Assembly (NCBI RefSeq): GCF_030122805.1
Contig: NZ_CP126080.1
Location: forward strand, 1,741,001-1,805,000
Length of the DNA stretch: 64,000 bases
From: Mesobacillus sp. AQ2
Lineage (GTDB): Bacteria > Bacillota > Bacilli > Bacillales > Cytobacillaceae
Reading direction: 5' to 3'
Shown here: piece after piece, positions 1 through 10,599 of the stretch
Layout of the letters: the number at the start of each line of letters is the position of its first letter
How positions within the stretch are numbered: the stretch's first letter is position 1
Translations under genes and position numbers: made by a program
Notes under the pieces: model-generated
What the model saw: the letters and a program-made list of their open reading frames with translations, nothing else
Databases searched by the model: none
What the model was told of the DNA's origin: nothing

Positions 1-200
1 TATCTATAACTCTCTTTTGGCTCATAGTGTTGCTTTTCGATTCCGAGACGCTTTCAGAGATGTTGCTGAATGGGAAATGCTTAAAGATTGTAAAAAGCCA
101 TCGATAAAAAGGGCTTGTACTTTTCACCTCAACAATGGCTAATTTCAGCCTAATCATGTAAAATAAGAGTCGCCATGTTGTTTGAGAGGATTTGATATTT
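1..200. other. Leader upstream of murE, no gene seen
   Basis: No open reading frame with a ribosome binding site is visible here. The stretch is AT-rich and ends in the murE Shine-Dalgarno GAGAGGA at 184-190. I see no convincing sigma-A promoter with correct spacing and no hairpin followed by a T-run. In B. subtilis the upstream neighbour would be spoVD, but its end is not recognisable in these bases. Confidence 0.4.
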
Positions 201-1661
201 ATGAAACTACACGAATTGATCGGTTATTTGCACCCATTCGTGGATTACAAGGGAGAAAATCCCGAGATTACTTCAATTGAAAATGATAACCGCCGAGTGA
301 ATCCGGGAAGTTTATTCATATGCATTAAAGGCTATACAGTTGATGGCCATGATTTTGCAGAGGCGGCCGTAAAAAATGGCGCGGCAGCTGTTCTTGCTGA
401 GCGCGAGCTTCCTGTAAATGTACCGGTGATTGTTGTGAAGGACACCATGCGGGCGATGGCGGTCCTGGCCGATGTTTTTTACGGGCAGCCGAGCCAGAAG
501 CTACATATGGTAGGGATTACAGGGACGAACGGAAAAACGACGACGAGCCATATTATTGAAAAGATTTTCAAAGATTCAGGACAAAAAACCGGTTTGATCG
601 GGACGATGTACACAAAGATCGGTGAACAAACCTTTGAAGTGAAGAATACCACTCCGGAGAGTCTGACACTCCAGAAGACGTTCAGGAAAATGGTCGATGA
701 ACAGGTCGAGACGGCTGTGATGGAGGTCTCCTCACATGCACTCGTATATGGACGTGTTCATGGTACAGACTATAATGTTGCAGTTTTTACGAATTTGACC
801 CAGGACCATCTCGATTACCATAAAACCATGGAAGAATACAAGAAGGCAAAAGGCTTGTTGTTTTCGCAGCTTGGAAATGCCTTTAACCATGAGAACCCGA
901 AATTTGCTGTATTGAATGCAGATGATCCTGCTAGCGAGGAATTCGCGATGCTGACAACTGCTCATTTATTGACCTATGGGATTGACAATCATGCCGACTT
1001 GCAGGCAACCAATATCTCCATGACTGCCAGCGGAACATCATTTGATTTAGTCAGCCCGTTTGGTGAAAGGAAGGTAAATATTCAGCTGATCGGCAAGTTC
1101 AGCATCTACAATGTTCTAGCGAGCATTGGAGCTGCCCTTGTATCCGGAATTTCTCTGGAGGCTATCATTGATTCTGTTGAAAGTGTTAAAGGGGTTTCAG
1201 GAAGGTTTGAAGTGGTTGATGCAGGACAGGATTTCTCTGTCATTGTAGACTATGCCCACACACCGGACAGTCTTGAGAACGTCCTTAAGACCGTGCAGCA
1301 ATTTGGGCAAAAGAGAATTTTTTGTGTGGTTGGCTGCGGCGGGGATCGCGACCGCACAAAACGTCCGCTCATGGCGAAGATTGCATGCCAGTATTCTACG
1401 GATGCCATCTTTACCTCTGATAACCCGCGCAGTGAGGATCCAGCAGAAATCATCAAGGATATGGAAGAAGGAGTCTTGGGTGAAGTTTATACTTCGATCA
1501 TCGACAGAAAAGAAGCGATCCAGCATGCCATCAAAAATGCCGATGCTGGCGATGTGATCCTGATTGCCGGAAAGGGACATGAAACGTATCAGCAAATCGG
1601 AGACAGAACGTTTGACTTTGATGACAGGATTGTAGCGCGCGAGGCGATAGAGGAGAGGTAA
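201..1661 (+). CDS. murE: UDP-MurNAc-L-Ala-D-Glu:meso-diaminopimelate ligase
   Basis: Cytoplasmic Mur ligase that adds the third amino acid of the peptidoglycan stem peptide using ATP. The 486-residue protein has the Mur N-domain, the P-loop TGTNGKT at residues 108-113, and the DNPR motif at 407-410 (followed by SEDP). DNPR is the known signature for meso-diaminopimelate rather than lysine, as expected for a Bacillus. ATG at 201 is chosen over the TTG at 192 because GAGAGGA (184-190) lies 10 nt before the ATG but touches the TTG. It is the first gene seen of the wall-precursor run and is followed after 1 nt by the next gene. Length and motifs are typical. Confidence 0.97.
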   Translation: MKLHELIGYLHPFVDYKGENPEITSIENDNRRVNPGSLFICIKGYTVDGHDFAEAAVKNGAAAVLAERELPVNVPVIVVKDTMRAMAVLADVFYGQPSQKLHMVGITGTNGKTTTSHIIEKIFKDSGQKTGLIGTMYTKIGEQTFEVKNTTPESLTLQKTFRKMVDEQVETAVMEVSSHALVYGRVHGTDYNVAVFTNLTQDHLDYHKTMEEYKKAKGLLFSQLGNAFNHENPKFAVLNADDPASEEFAMLTTAHLLTYGIDNHADLQATNISMTASGTSFDLVSPFGERKVNIQLIGKFSIYNVLASIGAALVSGISLEAIIDSVESVKGVSGRFEVVDAGQDFSVIVDYAHTPDSLENVLKTVQQFGQKRIFCVVGCGGDRDRTKRPLMAKIACQYSTDAIFTSDNPRSEDPAEIIKDMEEGVLGEVYTSIIDRKEAIQHAIKNADAGDVILIAGKGHETYQQIGDRTFDFDDRIVAREAIEER

Positions 1662-1662
1662 T

Positions 1663-2112
1663 ATGCTGACATACCAGGATGTTTCGAGACTGTTTTCGAA
1701 GGTGAGTGGAATAAAAGAAGAAAAGATCCGCTTTCACACTGTAAGCAGCCAGGCAGGAGCCAAACAGCCAAAGGGGCTGTTTGTTCCGATATCCGAAGAA
1801 TCCGGAACTTTACAGGAAGCGATTTCGAACGGTGCCGTGGCAGCGCTATGGCCTGAGGGAGTGCAGGTTCCTTCATATGCTCCCAATCACTTCCCGATTT
1901 TTTATGCACAAGATAATTTGAAAGGCTTAGAGGAAATCATGAATTCATACTATAACTATTTGACACAACACGAAGAAACCAGGGAAAGAACGAAATTCAT
2001 TTTCCCTGACAAAGGACTTCTTAATGAAGCGGATGAAACATATGATATAGCTGTGATGGCCGAAAAAATCAATGGATTTGGCGGCAATATAAGCAAGGCA
2101 GGTGAGGAATAA
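1663..2112 (+). CDS. Orphan Mur-ligase N-terminal-like domain protein
   Basis: A 149-residue protein between murE and mraY. Residues about 20-75 (a V-SSQ stretch, then KGLFVPI, then [12 protein letters not shown]) resemble the UDP-substrate-binding N-domain of MurE/MurF, whose usual form is D-S-R, G-LF-A-I-G and A-GA-A-V. There is no P-loop (G-TNGKT), central ATPase domain or C-terminal domain, so it cannot be a complete ligase. The ATG follows AGGAGAGG by 4 nt and the stop overlaps the mraY start by 1 nt, so it is built into the operon. B. subtilis has no gene here as far as I recall. The function is unknown; substrate sensing or binding to a Mur enzyme is speculation. The C-terminal 40 residues are charged and featureless. 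Confidence 0.8.
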   Translation: MLTYQDVSRLFSKVSGIKEEKIRFHTVSSQAGAKQPKGLFVPISEESGTLQEAISNGAVAALWPEGVQVPSYAPNHFPIFYAQDNLKGLEEIMNSYYNYLTQHEETRERTKFIFPDKGLLNEADETYDIAVMAEKINGFGGNISKAGEE

Positions 2113-3086
2113 TGCTGGAGCAAGTTATCTTTTTCACAATATTGATGGGTTTTCTAATAACAGTCTTGCTTTCGCCAGTATTTATTCCTTTCCTGAGAAG
2201 GCTTAAATTCGGCCAGAGCATCAGAGAGGAAGGACCTAAATCACACCAGAAAAAAACAGGGACTCCTACAATGGGCGGTGTCATGATTCTAATTTCAATC
2301 ACAATCACGACACTTGTTATGACAGGAAAATTCTCGCAGCCTAGTGTGGAAACCTATCTTTTGCTATTTGTCACTTTAGGGTTCGGGCTCCTAGGTTTCA
2401 TGGATGATTTTATCAAGGTAGTCATGAAGCGGAATCTTGGTTTGACGTCCAAGCAAAAATTGCTTGGGCAAATTATTATTTCCGTTATCTTTTTCTTTAT
2501 TTTTAACCAAAGTGAATTTTCAACAGTAGTCAGTATCCCGTTAACCGATCTTTCTTTTGATCTCGGTTGGGGATATGCGCTGTTCATTATTTTTTGGATG
2601 GTCGGTTTTTCAAATGCAGTTAACCTGACGGACGGGCTTGACGGGCTGGTTTCCGGTACAGCAGCAATTGCATTTGGTGCCTTTGCTGTCCTGGCCTGGA
2701 ATCAATCGCAATATGAGCTGTCGATTTTTTCTGTCGCAGTTGTAGGAGCTGTTCTAGGTTTTCTAGTATTCAATGCACACCCTGCGAAAGTGTTCATGGG
2801 TGACACTGGTTCACTTGCACTGGGTGGTGCCATTGCAACTGTGGCAATCCTGGCGAAGCTTGAGATTATCCTGATCATCATTGGCGGAATCTTCGTCATC
2901 GAAACATTGTCAGTGATCCTTCAGGTTATTTCATTCAAGACAACAGGAAAAAGGATTTTCCGGATGAGTCCGCTTCACCACCACTATGAATTGATTGGCT
3001 GGTCGGAATGGCGAGTTGTTGTGACATTCTGGACTGTCGGCCTGCTTTTCGCAATCCTTGGAATTTATATTGAGGTGTGGATTTAG
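2112..3086 (+). CDS. mraY: Phospho-MurNAc-pentapeptide transferase
   Basis: Integral membrane enzyme that transfers phospho-MurNAc-pentapeptide from UDP to undecaprenyl phosphate, making lipid I. The 324 residues contain about ten hydrophobic segments. Conserved cytoplasmic-loop motifs are visible: the metal-binding DD at residues 98-99, [21 protein letters not shown] and the C-terminal HHHYELIGW. The start overlaps the preceding stop (TAATG) and uses GGTGAGG at 2101-2107. Sits between the orphan Mur-domain gene and murD, in the order expected of a dcw cluster. Confidence 0.97.
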   Translation: MLEQVIFFTILMGFLITVLLSPVFIPFLRRLKFGQSIREEGPKSHQKKTGTPTMGGVMILISITITTLVMTGKFSQPSVETYLLLFVTLGFGLLGFMDDFIKVVMKRNLGLTSKQKLLGQIIISVIFFFIFNQSEFSTVVSIPLTDLSFDLGWGYALFIIFWMVGFSNAVNLTDGLDGLVSGTAAIAFGAFAVLAWNQSQYELSIFSVAVVGAVLGFLVFNAHPAKVFMGDTGSLALGGAIATVAILAKLEIILIIIGGIFVIETLSVILQVISFKTTGKRIFRMSPLHHHYELIGWSEWRVVVTFWTVGLLFAILGIYIEVWI

Positions 3087-4439
3087 ATGAAACATATTAA
3101 AACCTATCAACATAAAAAAATTCTTGTACTTGGCCTTGCCAAGAGCGGAGTCAGCGCAGCTGCTCTGCTACATAAATTAGGCGCTTTCGTTACAGTTAAT
3201 GACAGCAAGCCATTATCGGAAAATCCTGAAGCACAGGGGCTGCTTGAACAGGGAATCAAAGTGGTCTGCGGAAGCCACCCGATTGAATTGATGGATGAAG
3301 GATTCGAACTGGTCGTCAAGAACCCAGGGATTCCGTATTTCAATCCAATGATCCAAAAGGCAGAAGAAAACGGGATACCGATCATTACCGAGGTTGAGCT
3401 GGCCTACCAGATATCAGAGGCACCACTTGTGGGGATTACTGGAACAAACGGGAAAACCACGACAACAACCTTGATTTTTGAAATGCTCGAAGCCGGTAAA
3501 AAACAACCGCTGATTGCCGGGAATATCGGTACAGTTGCATCGGGTGTTGCCCAGGAAGCAACAGAGGAAAATACGATTGTCATTGAGCTTTCCTCTTTTC
3601 AATTAATGGGTATCGACACATTCAAGCCGAAGATTGCCGTGATTACCAATTTGTACGATGCGCATCTTGATTATCATGGTACAAGGAAAGATTATATTGC
3701 AGCGAAAGCGTTGATTACGAAAAACCAGACGGAAGAGGATTACTTCATCGTAAATGCTGACCAGGAAGAAGTGATGGCTATTGCCCGTACTTCAAAAGCA
3801 AAAATCGTTCCTTTTTCAACGAAAAAAGTACTGGACAGCGGGGCTTATGTGAAGGATGGCTGGGTTTGCTTCAATGGTGAGCAGATTATCGATACAAAGG
3901 ATATTGTATTGCCGGGCAAGCATAATCTGGAGAACATCTTATCGGCTGTGGCTGCGACGCTGCTCTCAGGAGGAGACCAAGAAGCGATTATCAAAGTGCT
4001 AACATCTTTTGCAGGCGTAAAGCACAGGCTTCAATATGTCGGCAATATCGCCGGCCGGAAATTTTATAATGACTCAAAAGCAACGAATATACTGGCAACT
4101 GAAAATGCCCTGGTGGCTTTTGATGATCCAATCGTATTGCTTGCAGGCGGTCTGGACAGAGGGAATTCCTTTGATCAACTTATCCCCTCTTTAAAAAACG
4201 TCAAAGTATTGATTACTTTTGGGGAAACTGCTGAAAAAGTGGGACAGGCTGGGCAGGAGGCAGGAATAAAAACAATTCTTCGCGTCGATAATGTGGAAAA
4301 GGCCGTTCCCGTGGCGTTCGAACATTCAGTACCCGGAGATGTTATCCTGCTCTCACCGGCATGTGCCAGCTGGGATCAATATAAAACTTTTGAAGTCAGG
4401 GGAGACATGTTTATCGAGGCCGTGCATAAGCTTAAGTAA
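3087..4439 (+). CDS. murD: UDP-N-acetylmuramoyl-L-alanine:D-glutamate ligase
   Basis: Cytoplasmic ATP-dependent ligase that adds D-Glu to UDP-MurNAc-L-Ala. It has 450 residues, the usual length. It begins with a Rossmann-like domain (VLGLAKSG), then the P-loop TGTNGKT at 118-124, an HLDYHG segment in the central domain and the C-terminal Mur ligase domain with NDSKATN and LLAGGLDRG. It starts directly after the mraY stop codon, so the two genes are probably co-translated. A 100-nt gap separates it from spoVE. Confidence 0.97.
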   Translation: MKHIKTYQHKKILVLGLAKSGVSAAALLHKLGAFVTVNDSKPLSENPEAQGLLEQGIKVVCGSHPIELMDEGFELVVKNPGIPYFNPMIQKAEENGIPIITEVELAYQISEAPLVGITGTNGKTTTTTLIFEMLEAGKKQPLIAGNIGTVASGVAQEATEENTIVIELSSFQLMGIDTFKPKIAVITNLYDAHLDYHGTRKDYIAAKALITKNQTEEDYFIVNADQEEVMAIARTSKAKIVPFSTKKVLDSGAYVKDGWVCFNGEQIIDTKDIVLPGKHNLENILSAVAATLLSGGDQEAIIKVLTSFAGVKHRLQYVGNIAGRKFYNDSKATNILATENALVAFDDPIVLLAGGLDRGNSFDQLIPSLKNVKVLITFGETAEKVGQAGQEAGIKTILRVDNVEKAVPVAFEHSVPGDVILLSPACASWDQYKTFEVRGDMFIEAVHKLK

Positions 4440-4539
4440 GGGCTTGTCTTGAACAACATGACTCAGGTTGCCTGGCCTCATGCAGGCTGGATGGGAAGCG
4501 GCATATGAGCCCTAAATCATACAGCCGAGGTGTATTGCT

Positions 4540-5640
4540 TTGCCAACGAAAAAATCGACTCCAGACATATTCCTGATGATTGTGACCTTTGCGCTTTTGA
4601 CTGTGGGACTGATCATGGTATACAGCGCAAGTGCTGTCTGGGCAGACTATAAGTTCAATGACTCTTTCTTTTTTGCGAAACGGCAAATGCTGTTTGCGGG
4701 AGTGGGAATCATCGCGATGTTTTTTATCATGAATATTGACTACTGGACGTGGCGGACATGGTCTAAGGTGATCCTGATTGTCTGTTTTGTCCTGTTGATC
4801 CTTGTATTGATCCCTGGGGTCGGGAATGTACGGAATGGGTCGAGGAGCTGGATTGGTGTCGGCGCCTTTTCGGTCCAGCCTTCCGAATTCATGAAGCTTG
4901 CGATGATTGCTTTTCTTGCAAAGTTTTTGTCGGAGAACCAGAAGGCAATCACCTCTTTTAAAAAAGGTCTTGTGCCATCACTGGGACTTGTCTTTTTGGC
5001 ATTTGGCCTGATTATGCTGCAGCCGGATCTGGGTACTGGAACAGTTATGGTCGGTACTTCAGTTGTCATCATTTTTATTGCCGGAGCAAGAATCAGTCAT
5101 TTCGTGGGACTTGGTCTCCTGGGTGTTGCGGGTTTTGTCGGCCTGATTGCCTCTGCGCCTTACAGGATCAAACGGATCACATCCTTTCTTGACCCATGGC
5201 AGGACCCCCTTGGAAGCGGTTTTCAAATGATTCAATCACTCTATGCTATTGGGCCTGGAGGATTGTTCGGACTGGGGCTGGGACAAAGCCGGCAAAAGTT
5301 CTTTTATCTCCCGGAACCACAGACAGATTTTATCTTTGCGATTCTGGCTGAAGAACTCGGATTCATTGGAGGATCATTGATTCTACTCTTATTCTCTTTA
5401 CTCCTCTGGCGGGGCATCAGGATTGCGCTCGGAGCACCCGATTTATTCGGTACATTTCTTGCGACCGGGATCATCGCGATGATTGCCATCCAGGTCATGA
5501 TCAATATCGGGGTTGTTACGGGCCTTATGCCTGTAACGGGAATAACACTTCCTTTCCTCAGCTACGGAGGATCTTCCCTGACATTGATGCTGATGGCAGT
5601 TGGAGTGCTGTTGAATATCAGCCGCCACTCAAGGTATTGA
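4540..5640 (+). CDS. spoVE: SEDS-family stage V sporulation protein E
   Basis: SEDS (shape, elongation, division, sporulation) glycosyltransferase for spore cortex peptidoglycan; works with the class B PBP SpoVD in the forespore outer membrane. The 366 residues have about ten membrane segments, an early YSASAVWADYK stretch, and the SEDS motif region PEPQTDFIFAILAEELGF and PFLSYGGSS near the end. The TTG start at 4540 is supported by GAGGTG at 4527-4532 with a 7-nt spacer and by an N-terminus (MPTKKSTPD) like that of B. subtilis SpoVE. FtsW is close kin, but the position after murD favours SpoVE. Confidence 0.93.
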   Translation: MPTKKSTPDIFLMIVTFALLTVGLIMVYSASAVWADYKFNDSFFFAKRQMLFAGVGIIAMFFIMNIDYWTWRTWSKVILIVCFVLLILVLIPGVGNVRNGSRSWIGVGAFSVQPSEFMKLAMIAFLAKFLSENQKAITSFKKGLVPSLGLVFLAFGLIMLQPDLGTGTVMVGTSVVIIFIAGARISHFVGLGLLGVAGFVGLIASAPYRIKRITSFLDPWQDPLGSGFQMIQSLYAIGPGGLFGLGLGQSRQKFFYLPEPQTDFIFAILAEELGFIGGSLILLLFSLLLWRGIRIALGAPDLFGTFLATGIIAMIAIQVMINIGVVTGLMPVTGITLPFLSYGGSSLTLMLMAVGVLLNISRHSRY

Positions 5641-5654
5641 GCTATACACACGAT

Positions 5655-5685
5655 AAAGACCCTGATTCCAGGGTCTTTTGTTTGT
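5655..5685 (+). terminator. Rho-independent terminator after spoVE
   Basis: Perfect 10-bp stem AAAGACCCTG (5655-5664) with CAGGGTCTTT (5669-5678), loop ATTC, followed by a T-rich tail. It ends the mur-spoVE run. The rest of the gap up to murG (5686-6005) holds a second weak hairpin, AGTGCC (5878-5883) with GGCACT (5893-5898) followed by TTT, and no gene; I could not identify a promoter for murG with confidence. Confidence 0.85.
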
Positions 5686-6005
5686 TATTATCTTCCTATA
5701 GGAATACCTGATTTTACGGTTAGTGTATCAAGACCGAAAAAGAATCCTGGAAATTCGGACATGAACGATGAATATGTTAGGAATATGCCTTTGTTCATGC
5801 TATATTACATTTAAATAACAATATCTTTAAAATCAGTTCTGCAGTTTAGAATATAGTAGAATAGGGTAAAACCGGGGAGTGCCTTTTTTATGGGCACTTT
5901 TGACGATTATTTCTGTCATTTCGCTCGGAACTGCTGCTGGAAGCGGTGGTAAAATGCGTGATTGACAGCAATTAAAAAAAGAGATAAGTTGCTGAGGTGT
6001 GGAAA

Positions 6006-7100
6006 ATGAAGATTGCAGTTAGCGGCGGTGGTACAGGAGGACATATTTATCCTGCGCTTGCACTAATCAGGAAGATTCAAAAAAAGGATGAGAAGGTTGA
6101 GTTTCTATACATAGGAACAGAAAAGGGCCTCGAAAGCAAGCTCGTGCCGAGGGAGAATATCCCTTTTAAGTCAATACATATCACAGGCTTTAAACGGAAA
6201 CTTTCTTTTGAAAATGTAAAAACGGTGCTGCGATTCCTGAAGGGCGTAAGAGATAGTAAAAAAATGCTTAAGGAATTCAACCCTGATGTCGTCATCGGGA
6301 CAGGTGGCTATGTGTGTGGCCCGGTTGTCTATGCAGCGGCCAAAATGGGCATACCAACAATTGTCCATGAACAAAATAGCGTACCAGGTTTGACCAATAA
6401 ATTCCTGAGCAGGTACGTTGATAAGGTTGCCATCTGCTTCGAGGAGGCAAGGCAGTTTTTCCCGGAACAAAAAGTCGAATTGACAGGCAATCCCCGCGCG
6501 TCTGAAGTTTTGGGACAGGATGGAATCAAGGGGAGACTGTCTGCGGGCCTTAAACTTAAGGTGCCGACTGTGCTGATCTTTGGCGGGAGCAGAGGTGCCA
6601 GGCCGATTAATGAGGCGGTCGTCAAAAGTCTGACAGAATTAAGCAGTAAACCATATCAAGTATTATATGTAACTGGTGATGTTCATTTCGAAGAAGTCCA
6701 GAAAGAAGTGGAACTGGTTGGAAATCCAGAAAACGTGATTATCAAGCCATTCATACACAATATGCCTGAAGTGCTGTCCGGTGTGGATTTGACGGTAGCA
6801 AGGGCTGGAGCGACTACACTTGCTGAACTGACATCACTCGGAATACCAAGCATACTGATTCCCAGCCCATATGTAACAGACAACCACCAGGAAAAGAATG
6901 CACGGGCTTTGAGTGAGAACGGAGCAGCACGCCTGCTGCTTGAAAAAGACCTGACCGGGCCAAAGCTGGTAGAGAGTATTGACCAGATTCTCGGGCATGA
7001 ACAGAAACTGGCTGATATGAAGAAAGCAGCAAAGAAACTCGGCATACCAGATGCTGCCCAAAGGCTCTATCGTTTGATGGAGGAACTGGCGGCAAAGTAG
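6006..7100 (+). CDS. murG: UDP-GlcNAc:lipid I GlcNAc transferase
   Basis: Peripheral membrane GT-B glycosyltransferase that adds GlcNAc to lipid I, making lipid II. The 364-residue protein starts with the glycine-rich acceptor motif GGGTGGH at residues 7-13, then GGYV, HEQN, a GGSRGA segment opening the donor domain and RAGATTLAE for UDP-GlcNAc binding. ATG 6006 is chosen over GTG 5997 because GAGGTG (5994-5999) is the ribosome binding site, 6 nt upstream. It follows a 365-nt gap with the spoVE terminator, so it likely has its own promoter. Confidence 0.97.
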   Translation: MKIAVSGGGTGGHIYPALALIRKIQKKDEKVEFLYIGTEKGLESKLVPRENIPFKSIHITGFKRKLSFENVKTVLRFLKGVRDSKKMLKEFNPDVVIGTGGYVCGPVVYAAAKMGIPTIVHEQNSVPGLTNKFLSRYVDKVAICFEEARQFFPEQKVELTGNPRASEVLGQDGIKGRLSAGLKLKVPTVLIFGGSRGARPINEAVVKSLTELSSKPYQVLYVTGDVHFEEVQKEVELVGNPENVIIKPFIHNMPEVLSGVDLTVARAGATTLAELTSLGIPSILIPSPYVTDNHQEKNARALSENGAARLLLEKDLTGPKLVESIDQILGHEQKLADMKKAAKKLGIPDAAQRLYRLMEELAAK

Positions 7101-7164
7101 CCTATAGGGCTGGAGCTGCATAAACTGGTTGAATAAAGGCTGTATCGTGAAAGGAAGGTAATTT

Positions 7165-8073
7165 ATGAAGGATCTGGCTATCAAACTTAGAGAAATGAAT
7201 ATCGGATCGGTAAAGGAAAACGAGCCGCTCGCGAACCATACATCAATGAAAATTGGCGGTCCCGCAGACTTACTAATTGAGCCTTCGTCAATAGAAAATC
7301 TGAAAAAGGCAGTGGAAGCCATCAAGGAATCTGGAGTCAAATTGACGGTGATCGGCAGGGGGTCAAATCTCCTTGTATCGGACAAAGGGATTGAAGGCGC
7401 AGTTATCAAACTTGGCTCTGGGCTGGATGACCTGGAGATTGAAGGAACAAGAGTCACCGCTGGGGGTGGCCTTTCACTTGTTAACTTTGCGATCACCATC
7501 AGCCGTAAAGGGCTTTCCGGACTCGAATTCGCCGGCGGCATCCCTGGCTCGATCGGAGGCGCTGTATATATGAACGCAGGCGCCCACGGTTCAGACATCT
7601 CCAAAATCCTTGAGAAAGCATATGTTCTATTCGAGGATGGCTCCCTGGAGTGGCTTTCGAATGAAGAAATGAAGTTTTCTTACCGGACTTCCGTCCTCCA
7701 AAAGGAGCGTCCTGGAATCGTCGTAGCTGCAGTATTCCAGCTGAAGGCAGGAAACAAGGAGGAAATCGTAGCAGAACTTCAGAAAAATAAGGATTATCGC
7801 AAAGAGACCCAGCCATACAATTATCCAAGCTGCGGCAGTGTTTTCAGGAATCCCCTTCCTGACCATGCTGGTAATTTAATTGAAAAATCGGGCTTGAAGG
7901 GCCATCAAATCGGCGGTGCACAAATCTCCGAGCTCCATGCAAACTTCATTGTGAATAAAGGCAGCGCCAAAGCTGAGGATGTACTCGGCCTGATTCAGCA
8001 TGTTAAGGATACAGTCCTGGATTTACATGGTGTGAAAATGGAGACAGAGGTAGAAATTATCGGACGGAAATAG
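7165..8073 (+). CDS. murB: UDP-N-acetylenolpyruvoylglucosamine reductase
   Basis: FAD/NADPH enzyme that completes UDP-MurNAc. The 302 residues show the FAD-binding pieces [17 protein letters not shown] and [16 protein letters not shown], an SYRTS segment, then [10 protein letters not shown], which carries the catalytic serine used as general acid, and a C-terminal glutamate-bearing METEVEIIG. The size and lack of the extra E. coli loop mark it as the type II enzyme typical of Gram-positives. AAGGAAGG precedes the ATG. Placed between murG and divIB as in B. subtilis. Confidence 0.96.
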   Translation: MKDLAIKLREMNIGSVKENEPLANHTSMKIGGPADLLIEPSSIENLKKAVEAIKESGVKLTVIGRGSNLLVSDKGIEGAVIKLGSGLDDLEIEGTRVTAGGGLSLVNFAITISRKGLSGLEFAGGIPGSIGGAVYMNAGAHGSDISKILEKAYVLFEDGSLEWLSNEEMKFSYRTSVLQKERPGIVVAAVFQLKAGNKEEIVAELQKNKDYRKETQPYNYPSCGSVFRNPLPDHAGNLIEKSGLKGHQIGGAQISELHANFIVNKGSAKAEDVLGLIQHVKDTVLDLHGVKMETEVEIIGRK

Positions 8074-8103
8074 CAGGAAATTGATTCAGGCTGTCAAATT
8101 TTA

Positions 8104-8112
8104 TGCTATAAT
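8104..8112 (+). promoter_or_regulatory. Candidate extended -10 promoter before divIB
   Basis: TGCTATAAT is a perfect extended -10 element 187 nt upstream of the divIB start. The -35 is weak (ATTCAG at a 17-nt spacer), which extended -10 promoters tolerate. The 8074-8298 gap also holds a hairpin ACGGCA/TGCCGT around 8137-8161 and no gene. It would allow divIB and the DUF881 genes to be transcribed separately from murB. Confidence 0.4.
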
Positions 8113-8298
8113 ATGACATTAGATTAGGATGCAGAGACGGCATGGTAATACATCGTGCCGTTGGTCTTTCTACCCATAATGATGGACAAGACACCTTCCT
8201 GATGATGTACGATAAATGATGGCTTTAACCTGCAAGACCGTATTGATAGATGTTATCTTTTAAGGAATGGGTTCAGCCGATTAAAGAGGGGATTGAAA

Positions 8299-9090
8299 AT
8301 GGATAAGGGTAAAATCGTCTCAATTGAAGACCGGATTCCTAAGCTGAAACATCAAAGGAGGAAGAAGGCCAATCGCAGGCTGATCATGCTGCTTGCTTTA
8401 TTTTTCATTTTGATTGCAGGTATTATTTATTTCCAGTCGCCACTTAGTAAGGTGAAGGAGATTACCGTTTCGGGAAACCATTCGTATACCTCTGAACAAA
8501 TCGTCGAAAAAAGCGGGCTGTCACTTGAATTTAATATCTGGAAGGTCAACAGGGGCGAGATTGAAAAGAAGCTTGAAAAAATCGAGGAAATCGAAAATGC
8601 GACTGTCAATGTCAAACTACCGAATACAGTGGGAATCAAGGTCGAGGAGTACGACAGGCTTGCATACATATCAAAAGGAAAGAGTTTCTACCCGGTCCTT
8701 GAAAACGGGCATATACTCGGGAAGAAGCAAATTGAAGAAATCCCTGTCAACGCACCAATCCTGATCGGTTTTAAAGAAGGAAAAGTGTTGGACGAAATGC
8801 TGGCATCCCTGGAAGAATTGCCTGAGGTGGTCATCAATTCAATCTCTGAAATTCACTCGAAGCCGGTGAAGACAGACAAATATTTAATTAAGCTCTATAT
8901 GAACGATGGCTTTGAAGTGAATGCGACACTCAGGACTTTCTCAGAAAAAATGGCTCATTATCCGTCCATAGTCAGCCAGCTTGACCCTGAAAAAAAGGGT
9001 GTAATCGATCTTGAGGTTGGCTCTTATTTTAAAGCATATGAAGCAGAGGAAGCTGAGGAAGTTGAAATTGAACAAGAAAATGAACAGTAA
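8299..9090 (+). CDS. divIB: Cell division protein DivIB (FtsQ family)
   Basis: Bitopic divisome protein bridging FtsL/DivIC and PBP2B. The 263-residue protein has a basic cytoplasmic N-terminus (IPKLKHQRRKK), one membrane segment at about residues 32-50, an extracellular POTRA domain (ITVSGNHSYTSEQIVEKSG) and a beta domain, then an acidic C-terminal tail. ATG 8299 follows AGAGGGGA by 6 nt and is preferred to the in-frame TTG at 8293. Its 3' end overlaps the start of the next gene. Confidence 0.93.
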   Translation: MDKGKIVSIEDRIPKLKHQRRKKANRRLIMLLALFFILIAGIIYFQSPLSKVKEITVSGNHSYTSEQIVEKSGLSLEFNIWKVNRGEIEKKLEKIEEIENATVNVKLPNTVGIKVEEYDRLAYISKGKSFYPVLENGHILGKKQIEEIPVNAPILIGFKEGKVLDEMLASLEELPEVVINSISEIHSKPVKTDKYLIKLYMNDGFEVNATLRTFSEKMAHYPSIVSQLDPEKKGVIDLEVGSYFKAYEAEEAEEVEIEQENEQ

Positions 9091-9772
9091 CCGAGTAGTT
9101 CTTTCAATCGTTTTCCTGGTTCTCGGCTTCATGGTCGCTTTTTCATTCCGTGTCACCCAGAATGACAGCGACAAAGGCAAGAGATTGACGGACAGGCAGT
9201 GGGAGCAGCATATCAGCCTGAGGAATCAGTTGATCGAACAAGAAGAAAAAAACCGGGAACTGCAAAAAGAGTTGAATTCCAAGCAGGAGAAGGTAAGGGA
9301 AATTGAAACAAGCCTGTCCAAGGAAGCGCAAGTATTTTTCAACATGGCTGAAGACGCTGAAAAATATCGGATGTTTCTCGGAAAGGTAAAGGTCAGTGGT
9401 AAAGGTGTGAAAGTAACTCTTGCTGATGGTGAGTACGATCCAGATGAAGAGAATATCAATAATTATCTTGTCCATGAACATCATGTTTTCAAGGTGATTA
9501 ACGAACTCTACATTTCAGGAGCAGCAGCGGTCGCTGTGAATGGGCAGAGAATAGCGCATAATTCTTATATTTTGTGTACTGGCCCGGTTATCACTGTGGA
9601 TGGCTACCAGCATCCTGCCCCTTTTGAAATCACTGCGATAGGTGACCCCGATGTCCTTTCCTCCGCGTTAAATATTACCGGTGGGGTAAAAGACCAGCTA
9701 GTGAATGACCAGATTGTTTTTTCATTGGAAAAAAAGTCGGAAATAGCGATGGAGCCAATCCTTGGAAATTAA
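9068..9772 (+). CDS. ylxW: DUF881 division-cluster protein (YlxW-like)
   Basis: Protein of about 234 residues with an N-terminal membrane anchor (VLSIVFLVLGFMVAFSF), a coiled coil at about residues 45-90 rich in Glu, Gln and Lys, and a C-terminal globular DUF881 domain. I take the TTG at 9068, 7 nt after GAGGAA, as the start; ATG 9080 is the alternative and shortens it by four residues. It overlaps the end of divIB by 23 nt. Family function is unknown; B. subtilis has two such paralogues at the same place. Which of the two this is called is set by order only. Confidence 0.8.
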   Translation: MNKKMNSNRVVLSIVFLVLGFMVAFSFRVTQNDSDKGKRLTDRQWEQHISLRNQLIEQEEKNRELQKELNSKQEKVREIETSLSKEAQVFFNMAEDAEKYRMFLGKVKVSGKGVKVTLADGEYDPDEENINNYLVHEHHVFKVINELYISGAAAVAVNGQRIAHNSYILCTGPVITVDGYQHPAPFEITAIGDPDVLSSALNITGGVKDQLVNDQIVFSLEKKSEIAMEPILGN

Positions 9773-9864
9773 AGCAGGTCATCTCTCTTTCCGATATATT
9801 GCATGAAGAGATGATTTCGGCAAGTTAAAATGAAAAGGCCTTATAGAAAGCAAGGTGAAAAACA

Positions 9865-10599
9865 ATGGGCCGACCTAAAAATCTCAGCTTCAGCTTGATC
9901 GCTGCTATTATTGGATTAATGGTCGCCATTCAGTTTCAAACCGTCAGGGAACCAGAAGTCCGGGATACACGTGACACATGGCAGCTTCGGGAAGATTTAA
10001 TGAAAGAGAAGGAATTGCAATCAAGGCTGCTTCTCGAGATCAGGTCGAACGAAGAAAAAATCACCAAGTATGAAACTGAACGGCAGCAAAGCAAAGAAGA
10101 AGTGCTCCGTGAAACACTCGCTGAATTGAAAGATGAAGCCGGCCTGGAAGAGGTTAAGGGTCCTGGTCTCTCCCTGTCGATTGAGCCTGCGTTCAATCTG
10201 ATAGTCGAAGGAGACAATCCTCCTTCGGTGTCTCCTGACCTGCTAAAGAGGCTCTTGAATGAATTGAATATGTATGGAGCAAAACATGTTTCAGTTGATG
10301 GTGAGAGGGTCATCAATACAACCGTCATCCGGGATATTAACAGGGTGACGAAAATAAACAACCATTCCCTGAACCGGTTTCCCATTGAGGTGAAGGTCAT
10401 TACAGAGAATGGGGATACAGCTGAAAAATTATACAACCGGATGAAGGTTTCTACGGTTGCCGAGGACTTCTTCATTGATAATCTGGAAGTTAAGGTAAAC
10501 AGGCCCGTGGGAGACCTGATCATTCCTGCTTATCAGGATACGATCAGGATCAGATACATGGAATCTGCTAAAACAGAAAAAGGGGGAGGCAACGGATAA
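9865..10599 (+). CDS. ylxX: DUF881 division-cluster protein (YlxX-like)
   Basis: Second DUF881 protein, 244 residues: membrane anchor near residues 8-25, a long coiled coil (about 35-95) and the same globular domain as its neighbour, with VKGPGLSLSIE and VSVDGERVINTTVIR segments matching the copy upstream. The two are tandem paralogues. AAGGTG at 9850-9855 serves as ribosome binding site. The stop codon overlaps the start of sbp by 1 nt. Extracytoplasmic location is inferred from the anchor; molecular role is not known. Confidence 0.82.
   Translation: MGRPKNLSFSLIAAIIGLMVAIQFQTVREPEVRDTRDTWQLREDLMKEKELQSRLLLEIRSNEEKITKYETERQQSKEEVLRETLAELKDEAGLEEVKGPGLSLSIEPAFNLIVEGDNPPSVSPDLLKRLLNELNMYGAKHVSVDGERVINTTVIRDINRVTKINNHSLNRFPIEVKVITENGDTAEKLYNRMKVSTVAEDFFIDNLEVKVNRPVGDLIIPAYQDTIRIRYMESAKTEKGGGNG

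Noticed and set aside
4499..4525. Sigma-E promoter before spoVE (GCATATG and CATACAG)
   Set aside because: The boxes are only 10 nt apart and the start would fall in the ribosome binding site.
6834..7604. 256-codon minus-strand open frame across murG and murB
   Set aside because: Shadow of two certain genes on the plus strand; low-complexity Ser/Pro composition and no family resemblance.
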